Assembly: GCA_009889585.1 (NCBI GenBank)
Contig: WUQV01000305.1
Span: forward strand, 1 to 12,795
Direction: 5' to 3'
DNA length: 12,795 nucleotides
Source of the DNA: Candidatus Bathyarchaeota archaeon
GTDB taxonomy: Archaea > Thermoproteota > Bathyarchaeia > Bathyarchaeales > WUQV01
In this document: positions 4,917 through 12,220 of the stretch, one piece after another
Layout of the letters: each line of letters opens with the position of its first letter
Numbering within the stretch: position 1 is the stretch's first letter
The notes under the pieces: generated by a model
The model's input: only the letters and a program-made list of their open reading frames with translations
Told to the model about the DNA's origin: nothing
Database searches by the model: none
Position numbers and translations under genes: made by a program

Positions 4917-7400
4917 TCATTCTACCGATCCGCTCCACGTCGGCGTCCATTCCCACCCTTGTTTAAACTTTCGAGCTACTTCTGAGCTACGTTCCCGTAG
5001 CTCAGCGAGCCTTTCTAACAGGACCTTTTGCTCTATGCTAGCTACTAGCTGCCTCGTACGAACGAGGGCATCAGGGTTCACGGATATGCTATCGATTCCA
5101 CAACGGACGAGGAACTCCGTGAAGTCAGGTAGGTTCGACGGGGCTTCGCCACAAATCGAGACGGTGCGCCCGTGCTCATGCGCTACGCGTATCAAATGAG
5201 CGATCATGCGCTTTATGGCCGGATCCCTTTCGTCGAAGTATCCCATGACGCCAAGCCTTTCGGAGTCTCTATCTATCATGAGAACGCCTTGCGTTAAATC
5301 GTTCGAGCCTATGGAGAATCCATCGCATAACTTCGAGAACTCATCAGCCATTACGATTATAGATGGGGTTTCAGCCATGAACCAAATCTTAAAGTCCCTC
5401 GTCCTCTCAAGCCCCTCTTCTTTCATTACCTCCAAACAACGTTCCGCCTCCCAAATAGTCCTTACCATCGGCAGCATAACCCAAACGTTCTTCAAGCCCC
5501 ACTCCTCTCTACACTTCCTTATCGCTTGACACTCCAAACGAAAGGCCTTCTCATACCATCGGCTAATGTAACGGCTAGCCCCTCTCCAACCGAGCATTGG
5601 GTTAGATTCGACGATTTCATACTTCTCCCCACCTTTTAACTCTCGGTACTCATTCGTCTTAAAGTCGCTAAATCGGACGACGATAGGCCGAGGCTGTATA
5701 GCCCTAGCGACCGCGGCTATCCCTTCGGCTAATTTATCGACGAACTTCTGAGGCTGGCCTATCTCCAGCAAGTAAAGCGGATGCTCCCCTATGTAACTGG
5801 CCAAGATGAACTCTATCCTCATCAATCCGATGCCGTCGAATGGTAAATGTAAGTACTCCTCGATCTTCTCAGGGACGCCTAAGTTCATGTAGATCTTCGT
5901 GGCGGTTATCGGCGCTTGAGCTACTGACGTAATGGCCGCGCTTAAGGCAGCCGTCGGAGCGACCGATGGGGCGGCTGTTTGAATCAACTCCTTCGCTAAC
6001 CCCTCGTAGATAACCCCGCTTCTTGCGTCGACCGTATAGTTCTCACCAGTTTTCATCACTTGTGTAGCGACTTCTGTGCCGACGACGCATGGTATGCCTA
6101 ACTCCCTGCTCACTATTGCTGCATGGCATGTAACGCCCCCTCTGTCTGTGACTACGGCTTCAGCTAACCTCATAAACGGCACGTAATCGGGGTTCGTCAT
6201 GATGGTGACGAGCACGTCCCCTTTCCTCATCAACCTCAAGGCCTCCTCAGGCGTAAGGACTACCTTCGCCACGCCAGCTCCGATGCCCCTGCTTCCAGCA
6301 GCGATCCCCTTCGTTACGACTTTAAGCTCCGTTGGCCGCGAAGGGACGGGAACGACGCTCGGCTTCGGCGCTTCGAGCGTAGGGACTTCTTTAATAGCTT
6401 TCGCGCTCCAAACAGTCTCAGGCCGCGATTGTACGATGAATACGTTTTCAGGGAACGATAGATTCTCGTCTATTGCCCACTCTACATCCTGAGGCCTTCC
6501 GTAATGTCGTTCGATGAGCTTACCTAGCTCGGCCAGCTTAGCGATCTCCTCATCCGTTAAACATGGCCTCCCTTGAAGTTCCTCAGGAACCTCCACGTGA
6601 ACCGTCCTGCCGGTAGTTGGATCACGAGAGGCCTTAAGGACCTTCTTCCTGATCTTCCTCTCAAGAATCGTTAACGTCTCCTTGTCGATTACGTATACAT
6701 CCGGTGTGACAGCTCCGGATACGACGGTCTCGCCTAAGCCCCAGCTTCCCTCTATCACTATCTGACTTCGGTTTCCGTCCACGGGGTTGATAGTGAACAT
6801 GGCTCCAGCTGCCTTAGCGTTCACCATATTCTGAACTCCGACGCTGATGGCAACTCGCTCATGATCGATGCCCATTTGAGCCCTGTAGAATATGGCCCTA
6901 GGCGTGAAGAGGCTCGACCAGCACTTTACGATCTTCTCGATTAACTCATCCGAACGGCGTACGTTCAAGTACGTCTCGTGTTGGCCTGCGAACGAGGCGT
7001 CGGGGAGGTCCTCAGCTGTTGCGCTCGATCGAACGGCAGCGGGGACGTCCGCGATTTTAACCCGATCGCAGAGCTCTTCATACGCCTCCTCGATTATGCT
7101 CCTCAAGCCCTTTGGCATAGGCGTGGATTCGATGAGCTTTCTAATCCTCCTCGAGGCTTCCTCGCATTGCTCAGGGTTGTTTACGTCATTCACTACCTCC
7201 TTAATGATGCCGTAGATGTCCTTGGATATTCCCGTTTCCTCGAGGAACCTTTTGTAAGCATAAGTCGTTACGGCGAAGCCAAGCGGGATCGGTACTCCAG
7301 CTCTTAGCATCTCGCCTAAGTTAGCGTTCTTCCCGCCTACGAGTAGTACGTCCTCCTTGCCTACCTCCTCAAACCATACGATGAGCTTATCTGCCTTCAA
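4917..7400 (-). CDS. ppsA: Phosphoenolpyruvate synthase (pyruvate, water dikinase)
   Basis: PpsA converts pyruvate, ATP and water to phosphoenolpyruvate, AMP and phosphate, the entry to gluconeogenesis. The 827-aa protein has the expected order: ATP-grasp nucleotide-binding domain (1-~335, opening VGGKNANLGEML at 21-32, with AAVRSSATAEDLPDASFAGQ at 121-140); swivelling phosphohistidine domain (~370-470, phosphorylated H426 in GGVTCHAAI); and the C-terminal TIM-barrel pyruvate/PEP domain (~505-800, with GLMRIEF at 525-531, NPMLGWRG at 600-607, GSNDLTQ at 698-704, and the catalytic Cys C750 in CGEAPS). An Ala/Pro/Ser-rich linker (about 476-500) joins the last two domains. The start is TTG at 7400; no ATG occurs before codon 31. 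A GAGGG lies 6 nt upstream, overlapping the end of the intergenic gap. It is 14 nt downstream of rpl10e, so co-transcription with that ribosomal protein gene is likely. Confidence 0.96.
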   Translation of the reverse strand: MKADKLIVWFEEVGKEDVLLVGGKNANLGEMLRAGVPIPLGFAVTTYAYKRFLEETGISKDIYGIIKEVVNDVNNPEQCEEASRRIRKLIESTPMPKGLRSIIEEAYEELCDRVKIADVPAAVRSSATAEDLPDASFAGQHETYLNVRRSDELIEKIVKCWSSLFTPRAIFYRAQMGIDHERVAISVGVQNMVNAKAAGAMFTINPVDGNRSQIVIEGSWGLGETVVSGAVTPDVYVIDKETLTILERKIRKKVLKASRDPTTGRTVHVEVPEELQGRPCLTDEEIAKLAELGKLIERHYGRPQDVEWAIDENLSFPENVFIVQSRPETVWSAKAIKEVPTLEAPKPSVVPVPSRPTELKVVTKGIAAGSRGIGAGVAKVVLTPEEALRLMRKGDVLVTIMTNPDYVPFMRLAEAVVTDRGGVTCHAAIVSRELGIPCVVGTEVATQVMKTGENYTVDARSGVIYEGLAKELIQTAAPSVAPTAALSAAITSVAQAPITATKIYMNLGVPEKIEEYLHLPFDGIGLMRIEFILASYIGEHPLYLLEIGQPQKFVDKLAEGIAAVARAIQPRPIVVRFSDFKTNEYRELKGGEKYEIVESNPMLGWRGASRYISRWYEKAFRLECQAIRKCREEWGLKNVWVMLPMVRTIWEAERCLEVMKEEGLERTRDFKIWFMAETPSIIVMADEFSKLCDGFSIGSNDLTQGVLMIDRDSERLGVMGYFDERDPAIKRMIAHLIRVAHEHGRTVSICGEAPSNLPDFTEFLVRCGIDSISVNPDALVRTRQLVASIEQKVLLERLAELRERSSEVARKFKQGWEWTPTWSGSVE

Positions 7401-7414
7401 CCTCAGCCCTCAGC

Positions 7415-7912
7415 TCAATCCAACGAGCTCTCGACGACTTTACACGGGATCGGGAGCTTCGCCTTACCCCTCGCTAACGCCTCCTTAGCTACCTCGACGG
7501 ACCCTTCGTTCACGTCGACCACGAGGATCGGTTGATCGGGCTTCACCCTAGCCGCCGTCCCAATGGGCTTCCCGAAGGCCTTGCTCATGCCGTCCTGAAG
7601 CCGATCGGCGTGAGCCCCGAAGATCAACTTGTTCTCTCGGAGGACGACGTGCGGATAAGGTAGGACGCGTAAGCAATAATTGCTCTCGCCCAGCTCCTCC
7701 TGTAGGAAGCGATTGGCGGCGACGCGAGCTGCCTCTAAGGCGTTGTGACGTATTTGAGCGGCTTCCGTCGCGACGAGCTTAAGCTGATATCGAAAGGTAG
7801 CCGAAGGGTTCCCCATGGTGAATTTCGTTATCTTCGGCGGAGGATGCCCTCCGATGTACTCCTTTCTCGCGTAAGGCTGGCCCTTCACCTCCCGATAGCA
7901 TCGAGCCTTCAT
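7415..7912 (-). CDS. rpl10e: Ribosomal protein L10e (uL16)
   Basis: Archaeal L10e is the uL16 family large-subunit protein near the peptidyl-transferase centre and the A-site tRNA. The family core is clear: ARCYRE… at the start, then REVKGQPYARKEYIGG and an NPSATF block, with the C-terminal half ending in KLPIPCKV. The frame is open further upstream to ATG 7984 (189 aa), but those 24 residues resemble nothing in the family. From ATG 7912 the protein is 165 aa and begins MKARCYRE, as archaeal L10e proteins begin just before the CYR motif. A TATA-like sequence (7944-7954) lies inside the longer version, also favouring the shorter start. It leads a two-gene unit with ppsA. Confidence 0.94.
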   Translation of the reverse strand: MKARCYREVKGQPYARKEYIGGHPPPKITKFTMGNPSATFRYQLKLVATEAAQIRHNALEAARVAANRFLQEELGESNYCLRVLPYPHVVLRENKLIFGAHADRLQDGMSKAFGKPIGTAARVKPDQPILVVDVNEGSVEVAKEALARGKAKLPIPCKVVESSLD

Positions 7913-7943
7913 GGTCGTTAGTACACATACGTGTAGCGCGTGA

Positions 7944-7954
7944 TGTTTAAGAAG
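7944..7954 (-). promoter_or_regulatory. TATA-like element for rpl10e-ppsA
   Basis: The minus strand reads ACTTCTTAAAC, centred about 36 nt upstream of the preferred L10e ATG (7912), which would give a leader of roughly 10 nt. It lies inside the longer L10e reading, supporting the shorter start. Confidence 0.4.
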
Positions 7955-8008
7955 TTTACGCTCGACGGCGTCGTTTAACTCCACTGGCGGGAGGTCCCAT
8001 CGCGTTAG

Positions 8009-8212
8009 CTGGATGAAGGCCGAAAAGATTCATCATTCCTTTCCTCGCATTCCTTAACTATCTGTAGGCATGAAGTCGACGTGCGCACCGAGTCCAGCAG
8101 CCCTCTATATGCCGCAAAGCCGAGGGGATTGCCAGATGGAGTAGTAGGGCTGGGATGGCCCGACTTCAAGCCCGTGGAGACCCCACAGGTGGTCGAGGAA
8201 GCCCCTTCTTAA
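8009..8212 (+). pseudogene. C-terminal remnant of a TnpB-like gene (IS200/IS605 type)
   Basis: One plus-strand frame is open from just after a TAG (8006-8008) to a TAA (8210-8212), with no ATG, GTG or TTG at its head. Its last ~33 codons read AAKPRGLPDGVVGLGWP, then DFKPVETPQVVEEAPS. A Gly/Pro-rich tail with KPVET and an EAPS-like end is, from memory, what the extreme C-terminus of many archaeal IS605-family TnpB proteins looks like. A short CRHEVD upstream could be a decayed zinc-finger edge (weak). Nothing of the RuvC domain is visible in this window, so only the 3' end survives. The stop codon lies inside a strong hairpin (8201-8221), as at the right ends of such elements. It lies between rpl10e and the dcd-like gene, opposite in strand to both. 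Alternative: a chance open frame. The call rests on family recollection, not a search. Confidence 0.55.
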
Positions 8213-8221
8213 CGGAGGGGC
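8201..8221 (+). other. Hairpin, possible right end of the TnpB-type element
   Basis: GCCCCTTC (8201-8208) pairs with GGAGGGGC (8214-8221) around the loop TTAAC, giving eight base pairs including one G-T. It contains the stop codon of the TnpB-like remnant and is followed by AGTTCAC. Subterminal hairpins mark the ends of IS200/IS605 elements and terminate their guide RNAs. Equally, read on the minus strand just after the dcd-like stop, it could act as a 3'-end structure for that gene. Confidence 0.5.
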
Positions 8222-8224
8222 AGT

Positions 8225-8746
8225 TCACGTGGCCTTTTTCCTCGCCTTAAACCAAGCCTTCGTCAACTCCTCGTAATTCGAGAAGGCCTCCCTTAAGATC
8301 GGCTCATAAGCCTCTACCTCCTCGTCCGTCATATGTTGAAATTGATAAGGGCCGACGTAAGGGGACAGGCTTCCTTCCCTCGTGAAGAACGTTATGTGCA
8401 TGAACGGATCCCCTCGTCTTATCGTTATAGGCTTCCTCTCGTTGTTTAAGTTAACTACCTCTAGGACGAGCCTTCCGACGAATCCGCTATGGACCTTAGC
8501 TGCGTTTAAGAAGGAGAGACCCATTCGACCGTAGAAGCTCTTAGCCGTTAGGAAGGCCACGTAGTTAGGAGGAGTGAAGACTATTTCGTAAGAGATTAAG
8601 TTCTTATGCTCTAAGTAATTAAGGGTCGTCTCCTCCTTTACCGTGAGTATGTAACTATCGCCGTCGAGGAGGCCTTGATCGAACGGGTGTACGCATCGAT
8701 ATCGCTTTATGAGCTCTATCAATTTATCCTTGCCGAGGACGCACAC
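8225..8746 (-). CDS. dCTP deaminase / dUTPase family protein
   Basis: The trimeric dCTP deaminase/dUTPase fold is recognised by AKSFYGRMGLSFL (68-80), the counterpart of the family's RSSxARxGL motif, and by VHSGFVGRLVLEVVN (85-99), the counterpart of DPGWxGxxxLE with catalytic Glu E96. RRGDPFMHITFF (110-121) matches the following strand. Two arginines that bind nucleotide phosphate in E. coli Dcd appear as lysines (K69, K84), while S70 and R74 remain. The usual VDLRLG near the N-terminus is DGDSYILTV (28-36). So the fold is firm, but deaminase, dUTPase or bifunctional activity is open. The 35-residue C-terminal tail (139-173) is acidic, then basic. The start is GTG 8746, with a TATA-like CATATAAGC (8777-8785) upstream. 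The stop codon abuts the putative TnpB-element end, so the tail could have been altered by that insertion. Confidence 0.82.
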   Translation of the reverse strand: MCVLGKDKLIELIKRYRCVHPFDQGLLDGDSYILTVKEETTLNYLEHKNLISYEIVFTPPNYVAFLTAKSFYGRMGLSFLNAAKVHSGFVGRLVLEVVNLNNERKPITIRRGDPFMHITFFTREGSLSPYVGPYQFQHMTDEEVEAYEPILREAFSNYEELTKAWFKARKKAT

Positions 8747-8776
8747 GTTAAGTCCCTTTTATTCATTCATGCGACG

Positions 8777-8785
8777 GCTTATATG
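8777..8785 (-). promoter_or_regulatory. TATA box of the dCTP deaminase-like gene
   Basis: The minus strand reads CATATAAGC, centred about 35 nt upstream of the GTG start, giving a short leader. It lies in the 162-nt divergent gap shared with the transporter gene, about 95 nt from that gene's own TATA box. Confidence 0.45.
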
Positions 8786-8877
8786 ATTTTTAGGTTAAAG
8801 GAGGCAACCTTAGGGCCTGTTCGTCCTTATGTAGAGCTCCTACGAAATATAAACATGTCAAGATTAATGGAAAAATA

Positions 8878-8886
8878 TTTATACTT
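8878..8886 (+). promoter_or_regulatory. TATA box of the Nramp-like transporter gene
   Basis: TTTATACTT is centred about 27 nt upstream of the ATG (8909) in a very AT-rich stretch. The spacing predicts a transcript starting within a few nucleotides of the ATG. GAGGG directly abuts the ATG and is too close to work as a normal ribosome binding site. Confidence 0.5.
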
Positions 8887-8908
8887 ATTTAAAGTCATTT
8901 AAAGAGGG

Positions 8909-10357
8909 ATGTCGAAGAAAGCCTCCGAAGAGGTTCCTTTCGGAAGCGTGGAACCTTACAAAGTAAGGGACTTCCCGGTCCCTTTAGGCGTTCGGGCCAT
9001 CCTAGGGCCGGCTGTTCTTCTAGCGTCGTTCGGCTTCGGCAGCGGAGAGTTAATCTGGTGGCCTTATCTAACCGCTAAATACGGCCTTTATTTCGTTTGG
9101 TTGATGATACCCGCAGGCCTTATGCAATGGTGGATAAATCAAGAGCTAGCCCGCTACGTGGTCATAACTGGGGAATCCGTATGGACGAGTTACGTCAGGA
9201 TCAGCAGGGCCTTCTCTATAATTTACTGGATATTCGCTTTGATAACCCTGGCTTGGTGGGGCGGGTACGCCGGAGCTGGCGGAACGGCGTTAGCAGCGCT
9301 TACGAACTTCCCAGCTGGTTGGACGCAGAAGGATCAAACGAACTTCTGGGCGATCTTGACGATAATATTGTCTCTAGCGGCGTTGACGCTCTCGAGAACC
9401 GTCCATTGGATCGTTGAAAAGGTCATGTTGATATGCATCGTCGTAGGCGCCGTCGGGACGATCGTAGTCGCGTTCCACCCAGTCGTTCGGGAAGCATGGC
9501 CGTCGTTCTTAAGCGGGCTGGTGACGTATCGGCCTATGCCGCCTGGATGGGATCCGACTGACGCGGCTACACTCATAACTAGCATAGCGTTCCTAGGGCT
9601 CGGAGGCTTTTGGCAGATAAGCTATCCGACTTGGATGAGGGCGGTAGGCGCTGGAATGGCGCATTACATGCCGAAGCTCGAAAGCCCTATTACGGGAAAG
9701 CCTGAGGCCATCCCGGCCACTGGGTACGTCCCCAGCGATACGGAGGGGAACCGCCTTAAGTATCGGAGTTGGATGAAGGTTGTAGCTGCCAATAACACCT
9801 GGGGCGTTTGTGTCAATCTATTTACGACGATATTGATGGCGTTCTTGGCCTATGCGATTTTACATCCTAGGGGCATCTGGCCGAAGGGATATAAAATATG
9901 CGTTGTACAAGCTCACTTCTGGGGCGAGGTTTGGGGGACGGCGGGTTTCATGTTCTTCTTATTCATAGCTGCGATGCTCATAGTGGATACGTACCTTGTC
10001 ATATTGGACTTCGTACCTAGGATGTACACGGACGTTCTTCATACGACGTTTAAATCCACAAGGGCGAAACCCTACACTTGGTGGTATTACGTACTAGTGG
10101 CATTCTTCAGCGTATGGACTGCAGTTACCTTGTTCATTGCAGCACCTGGCGAACTTATAATATGGGGAGGCGTTCTTAACTTCCTCGCTTGGCCCATAAT
10201 GCATACGGCTGTGATATACGTTAACTATTACAAGTTGCCGAAGATCGTTAAATGGCTTAGACCAGCAATCTATTGGCTCATAATAGGCATAATAATCACA
10301 ACCATCTACACCTATACAGCTATTTGGTTCATCGGAGTAACATTTAAGTTTCTATAA
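8909..10357 (+). CDS. Nramp-related membrane transporter without the DPGN motif
   Basis: A 482-aa polytopic membrane protein with about eleven hydrophobic segments (roughly 27-47, 58-80, 103-128, 147-165, 167-190, 219-240, 294-318, 342-370, 390-412, 414-437, 453-477). The first segment, LGPAVLLASFGFGSGELIWW (32-51), and the following WPYLTAKYGL look like the start of archaeal proteins annotated as Nramp-family (SLC11) divalent metal transporters. The metal-binding DPGN of true Nramp TM1 is replaced by FGSGE, and no MPH motif is evident in the sixth segment (LGLGGFWQISYPTWMRAVG, 230-248). A hydrophilic loop of about 40 residues (251-292) follows. The substrate is therefore unknown; an APC-superfamily carrier is the safest description. 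It stands alone, divergent from the dcd-like gene and convergent with ilvD. Confidence 0.72.
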   Translation: MSKKASEEVPFGSVEPYKVRDFPVPLGVRAILGPAVLLASFGFGSGELIWWPYLTAKYGLYFVWLMIPAGLMQWWINQELARYVVITGESVWTSYVRISRAFSIIYWIFALITLAWWGGYAGAGGTALAALTNFPAGWTQKDQTNFWAILTIILSLAALTLSRTVHWIVEKVMLICIVVGAVGTIVVAFHPVVREAWPSFLSGLVTYRPMPPGWDPTDAATLITSIAFLGLGGFWQISYPTWMRAVGAGMAHYMPKLESPITGKPEAIPATGYVPSDTEGNRLKYRSWMKVVAANNTWGVCVNLFTTILMAFLAYAILHPRGIWPKGYKICVVQAHFWGEVWGTAGFMFFLFIAAMLIVDTYLVILDFVPRMYTDVLHTTFKSTRAKPYTWWYYVLVAFFSVWTAVTLFIAAPGELIIWGGVLNFLAWPIMHTAVIYVNYYKLPKIVKWLRPAIYWLIIGIIITTIYTYTAIWFIGVTFKFL

Positions 10358-10375
10358 AAGGCTTATACTACCCCC

Positions 10376-10384
10376 TATTTTTTA
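10376..10384 (+). terminator. T-run terminator of the transporter gene
   Basis: A run of six T (10378-10383) lies about 20 nt after the transporter stop, following a C-rich stretch. Archaeal RNA polymerase terminates at such runs without needing a hairpin. Confidence 0.5.
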
Positions 10385-10390
10385 ATCAAT

Positions 10391-10400
10391 AGAAAAAAAT
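10391..10400 (-). terminator. T-run terminator of ilvD
   Basis: Seven A on the plus strand (10393-10399) give a seven-T run on the minus strand, about 30 nt after the ilvD stop. With the plus-strand run 10 nt away it forms a compact two-way terminator between convergent genes. Confidence 0.5.
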
Positions 10401-10428
10401 ATGTGAACGTTACATATAGCACTCGCTT

Positions 10429-12120
10429 TTAAGGTCTCTTGAACACCGCTCCTTTATCAGCAGACTCAACCAACTTAGAGTAACGAGAAAGATATCCCTT
10501 CGTTACTTTTAGTTCAATAGGCTTCCACCCTTGCAATCTATCCTCTATTTCATCTTGTGTCAACTCTACATCTAGCTTACGAGCCGGAATGTCAATGTTA
10601 ATAATATCATCATCTTGAATTACAGCTATCGGCCCTCCTTCCATAGCTTCCGGAGAGACATGTCCAATACACGGCCCTTTCGTAGCCCCTGAGAATCGCC
10701 CATCAGTTACGATTGCAACCGATTCACCTAAACCAAGAGCCATTAACGTTGACGTTGCTAAAAGCATCTCACGCATACCAGGACCGCCCTTCGGGCCCTC
10801 GTAACGAATGACGATTACATCTCCAGCCTCAACCTTTCCTTCTGATAAAGCTTTAATTGCATCTTCCTCGCAATTAAACACTTTAGCAGGCCCACGATGC
10901 ATTAACATCTTGGGGCTTATGGCAGCAATCTTCACTACAGATCCACGTGGAGCTAACGTACCTTTTAAAATAACTATGCCACCTTCCTTACGTACAGGAT
11001 TGTTTCTAGGCCTAATTATTTCAAAGTTATATACCCTTGCATTTTTAAGCATATCTGAGATGGTATTGCCTGTAACAGTCATACAATCCACATGAATTAA
11101 GTCTTCAAGAGCCTTCATTACAGCTGGAATCCCGCCGGCTTCATGAAGATCAACGACTTTATACGGCCCGCCTGGAGCCATATTACATAATTGTGGAGTC
11201 GATCTACTTATTTCATCGAACAAGTCTAAATCCAATGGCATGTTAAGCTCGTTAGCTATCGCTGGTAAGTGTAAAACAGTATTAGTCGAGCCTCCTAATG
11301 TTACATCGACAGTTATAGCGTTTTCAAAGCTTTCTTTTATGAGTATATCGCTTGGCCTGATATTTTCCTTTAACGACTTCATTATTTGTCTTCCTGTTTT
11401 AACGGCTAACCTACTTTTCATCGCTGAAACAGCTGGAGCCGTTGCCATATACGGCAATGCCATTCCCATAGCTTCAACTAAGCATTGCATAGTATTTGCT
11501 GTAAACATCCCTCCACATGCTCCAGGCCCAGGACATGCAATATCCTCTAAGTATCGTGCTTCATCTAATGATATCTTGCCCAACTTCAATAGGCTTGGGA
11601 CTTCGAAAAGTTCCCCAACTGTTATACTCTTACCGCTATAATATCCCCACTTAGGATATGCAGGATGCATAGGGCCGCCTAAGCAAAATATCGTCGGTAT
11701 ATCTAAACGTGCAGCTGCTATCATCATACCTGGGACTATCTTATCGCATGATGCAATGCATACCATCGCATCAAATCTATGAGCCTCTATCATAAGCTCT
11801 ACAGAATCAGCTATTACATCCCTACTTGGAAGAGAATACTTCATACCTACGTGTCCCATAGAAATGCCATCACAAATAGCTATGGTATTAAACTCAAGCG
11901 GAGCACCACCAGCCTCTCTAATTCCTTGCTTAACATAAGAGGCGAGTTTATCTAAGTGAATATGGCCTGGTACAACCTCATTCCATGAATTAACGATGGC
12001 TATCAACGGTTTCTTCAAATCCTCTTCAGTCAAGCCACAACACTTAAGCAATGAACGATGTGGAAGGCGTTCAATGCCCTCAGTAACTTCAGCGCTCCTA
12101 TGTCGTGGAGTTATTTTCAT
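10429..12120 (-). CDS. ilvD: Dihydroxy-acid dehydratase (IlvD)
   Basis: IlvD dehydrates 2,3-dihydroxy-isovalerate and 2,3-dihydroxy-3-methylvalerate to the 2-oxo acids that become valine/leucine and isoleucine; it needs an Fe-S cluster and Mg2+. The 563-aa length is typical. Visible motifs are NSWNEVVPGH (44-53), CDGISMGHVGMKYSLPSR (83-100), CIASCDKIVPGMMIAA (121-136), CPGPGACGGMFTAN (196-209) and, near the C-terminus, DGRFSGATKGPCIGH. C83, C125 and C202 sit where the cluster ligands are expected. The 6-phosphogluconate dehydratase Edd is related, but the GGSTNTVLHLPAIA block and length fit IlvD. A TATA box 27 nt before the ATG predicts a leaderless mRNA. The gene stands alone among the other ilv/leu genes and is AT-richer than the left part of the window. 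Confidence 0.96.
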   Translation of the reverse strand: MKITPRHRSAEVTEGIERLPHRSLLKCCGLTEEDLKKPLIAIVNSWNEVVPGHIHLDKLASYVKQGIREAGGAPLEFNTIAICDGISMGHVGMKYSLPSRDVIADSVELMIEAHRFDAMVCIASCDKIVPGMMIAAARLDIPTIFCLGGPMHPAYPKWGYYSGKSITVGELFEVPSLLKLGKISLDEARYLEDIACPGPGACGGMFTANTMQCLVEAMGMALPYMATAPAVSAMKSRLAVKTGRQIMKSLKENIRPSDILIKESFENAITVDVTLGGSTNTVLHLPAIANELNMPLDLDLFDEISRSTPQLCNMAPGGPYKVVDLHEAGGIPAVMKALEDLIHVDCMTVTGNTISDMLKNARVYNFEIIRPRNNPVRKEGGIVILKGTLAPRGSVVKIAAISPKMLMHRGPAKVFNCEEDAIKALSEGKVEAGDVIVIRYEGPKGGPGMREMLLATSTLMALGLGESVAIVTDGRFSGATKGPCIGHVSPEAMEGGPIAVIQDDDIINIDIPARKLDVELTQDEIEDRLQGWKPIELKVTKGYLSRYSKLVESADKGAVFKRP

Positions 12121-12140
12121 ATTTCTTGAAAGTTGGATCC

Positions 12141-12150
12141 ACTTTATTAA
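12141..12150 (-). promoter_or_regulatory. TATA box of ilvD
   Basis: The minus strand reads TTAATAAAGT, centred about 26 nt upstream of the ilvD ATG (12120), with an A/C-rich stretch (CAAAACC) just upstream where the TFB recognition element would sit. The spacing predicts transcription starting at or next to the ATG. Confidence 0.55.
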
Positions 12151-12220
12151 GGTTTTGGTTTAATGAAAGACATCTTAAATACGCCTAGCGCTACTTAACC
12201 AGCCTTAAGAAGGAGGGTCA

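Noticed and set aside
6199..7307. Several plus-strand open frames of about 100 codons inside ppsA.
   Set aside because: They are antisense to conserved PpsA motifs, and their translations show no domain features.
7985..8224. RNase P RNA or another structured housekeeping RNA in this gap.
   Set aside because: I could not find the conserved P RNA core segments on either strand, and the open plus-strand frame with a TnpB-like tail explains the GC-rich structured part better.
8675..8902. Plus-strand open frame of 75 codons across the start of the dcd-like gene and the divergent gap.
   Set aside because: It is antisense to the dcd-like N-terminus, runs through two promoters and resembles no protein; most likely a shadow frame.
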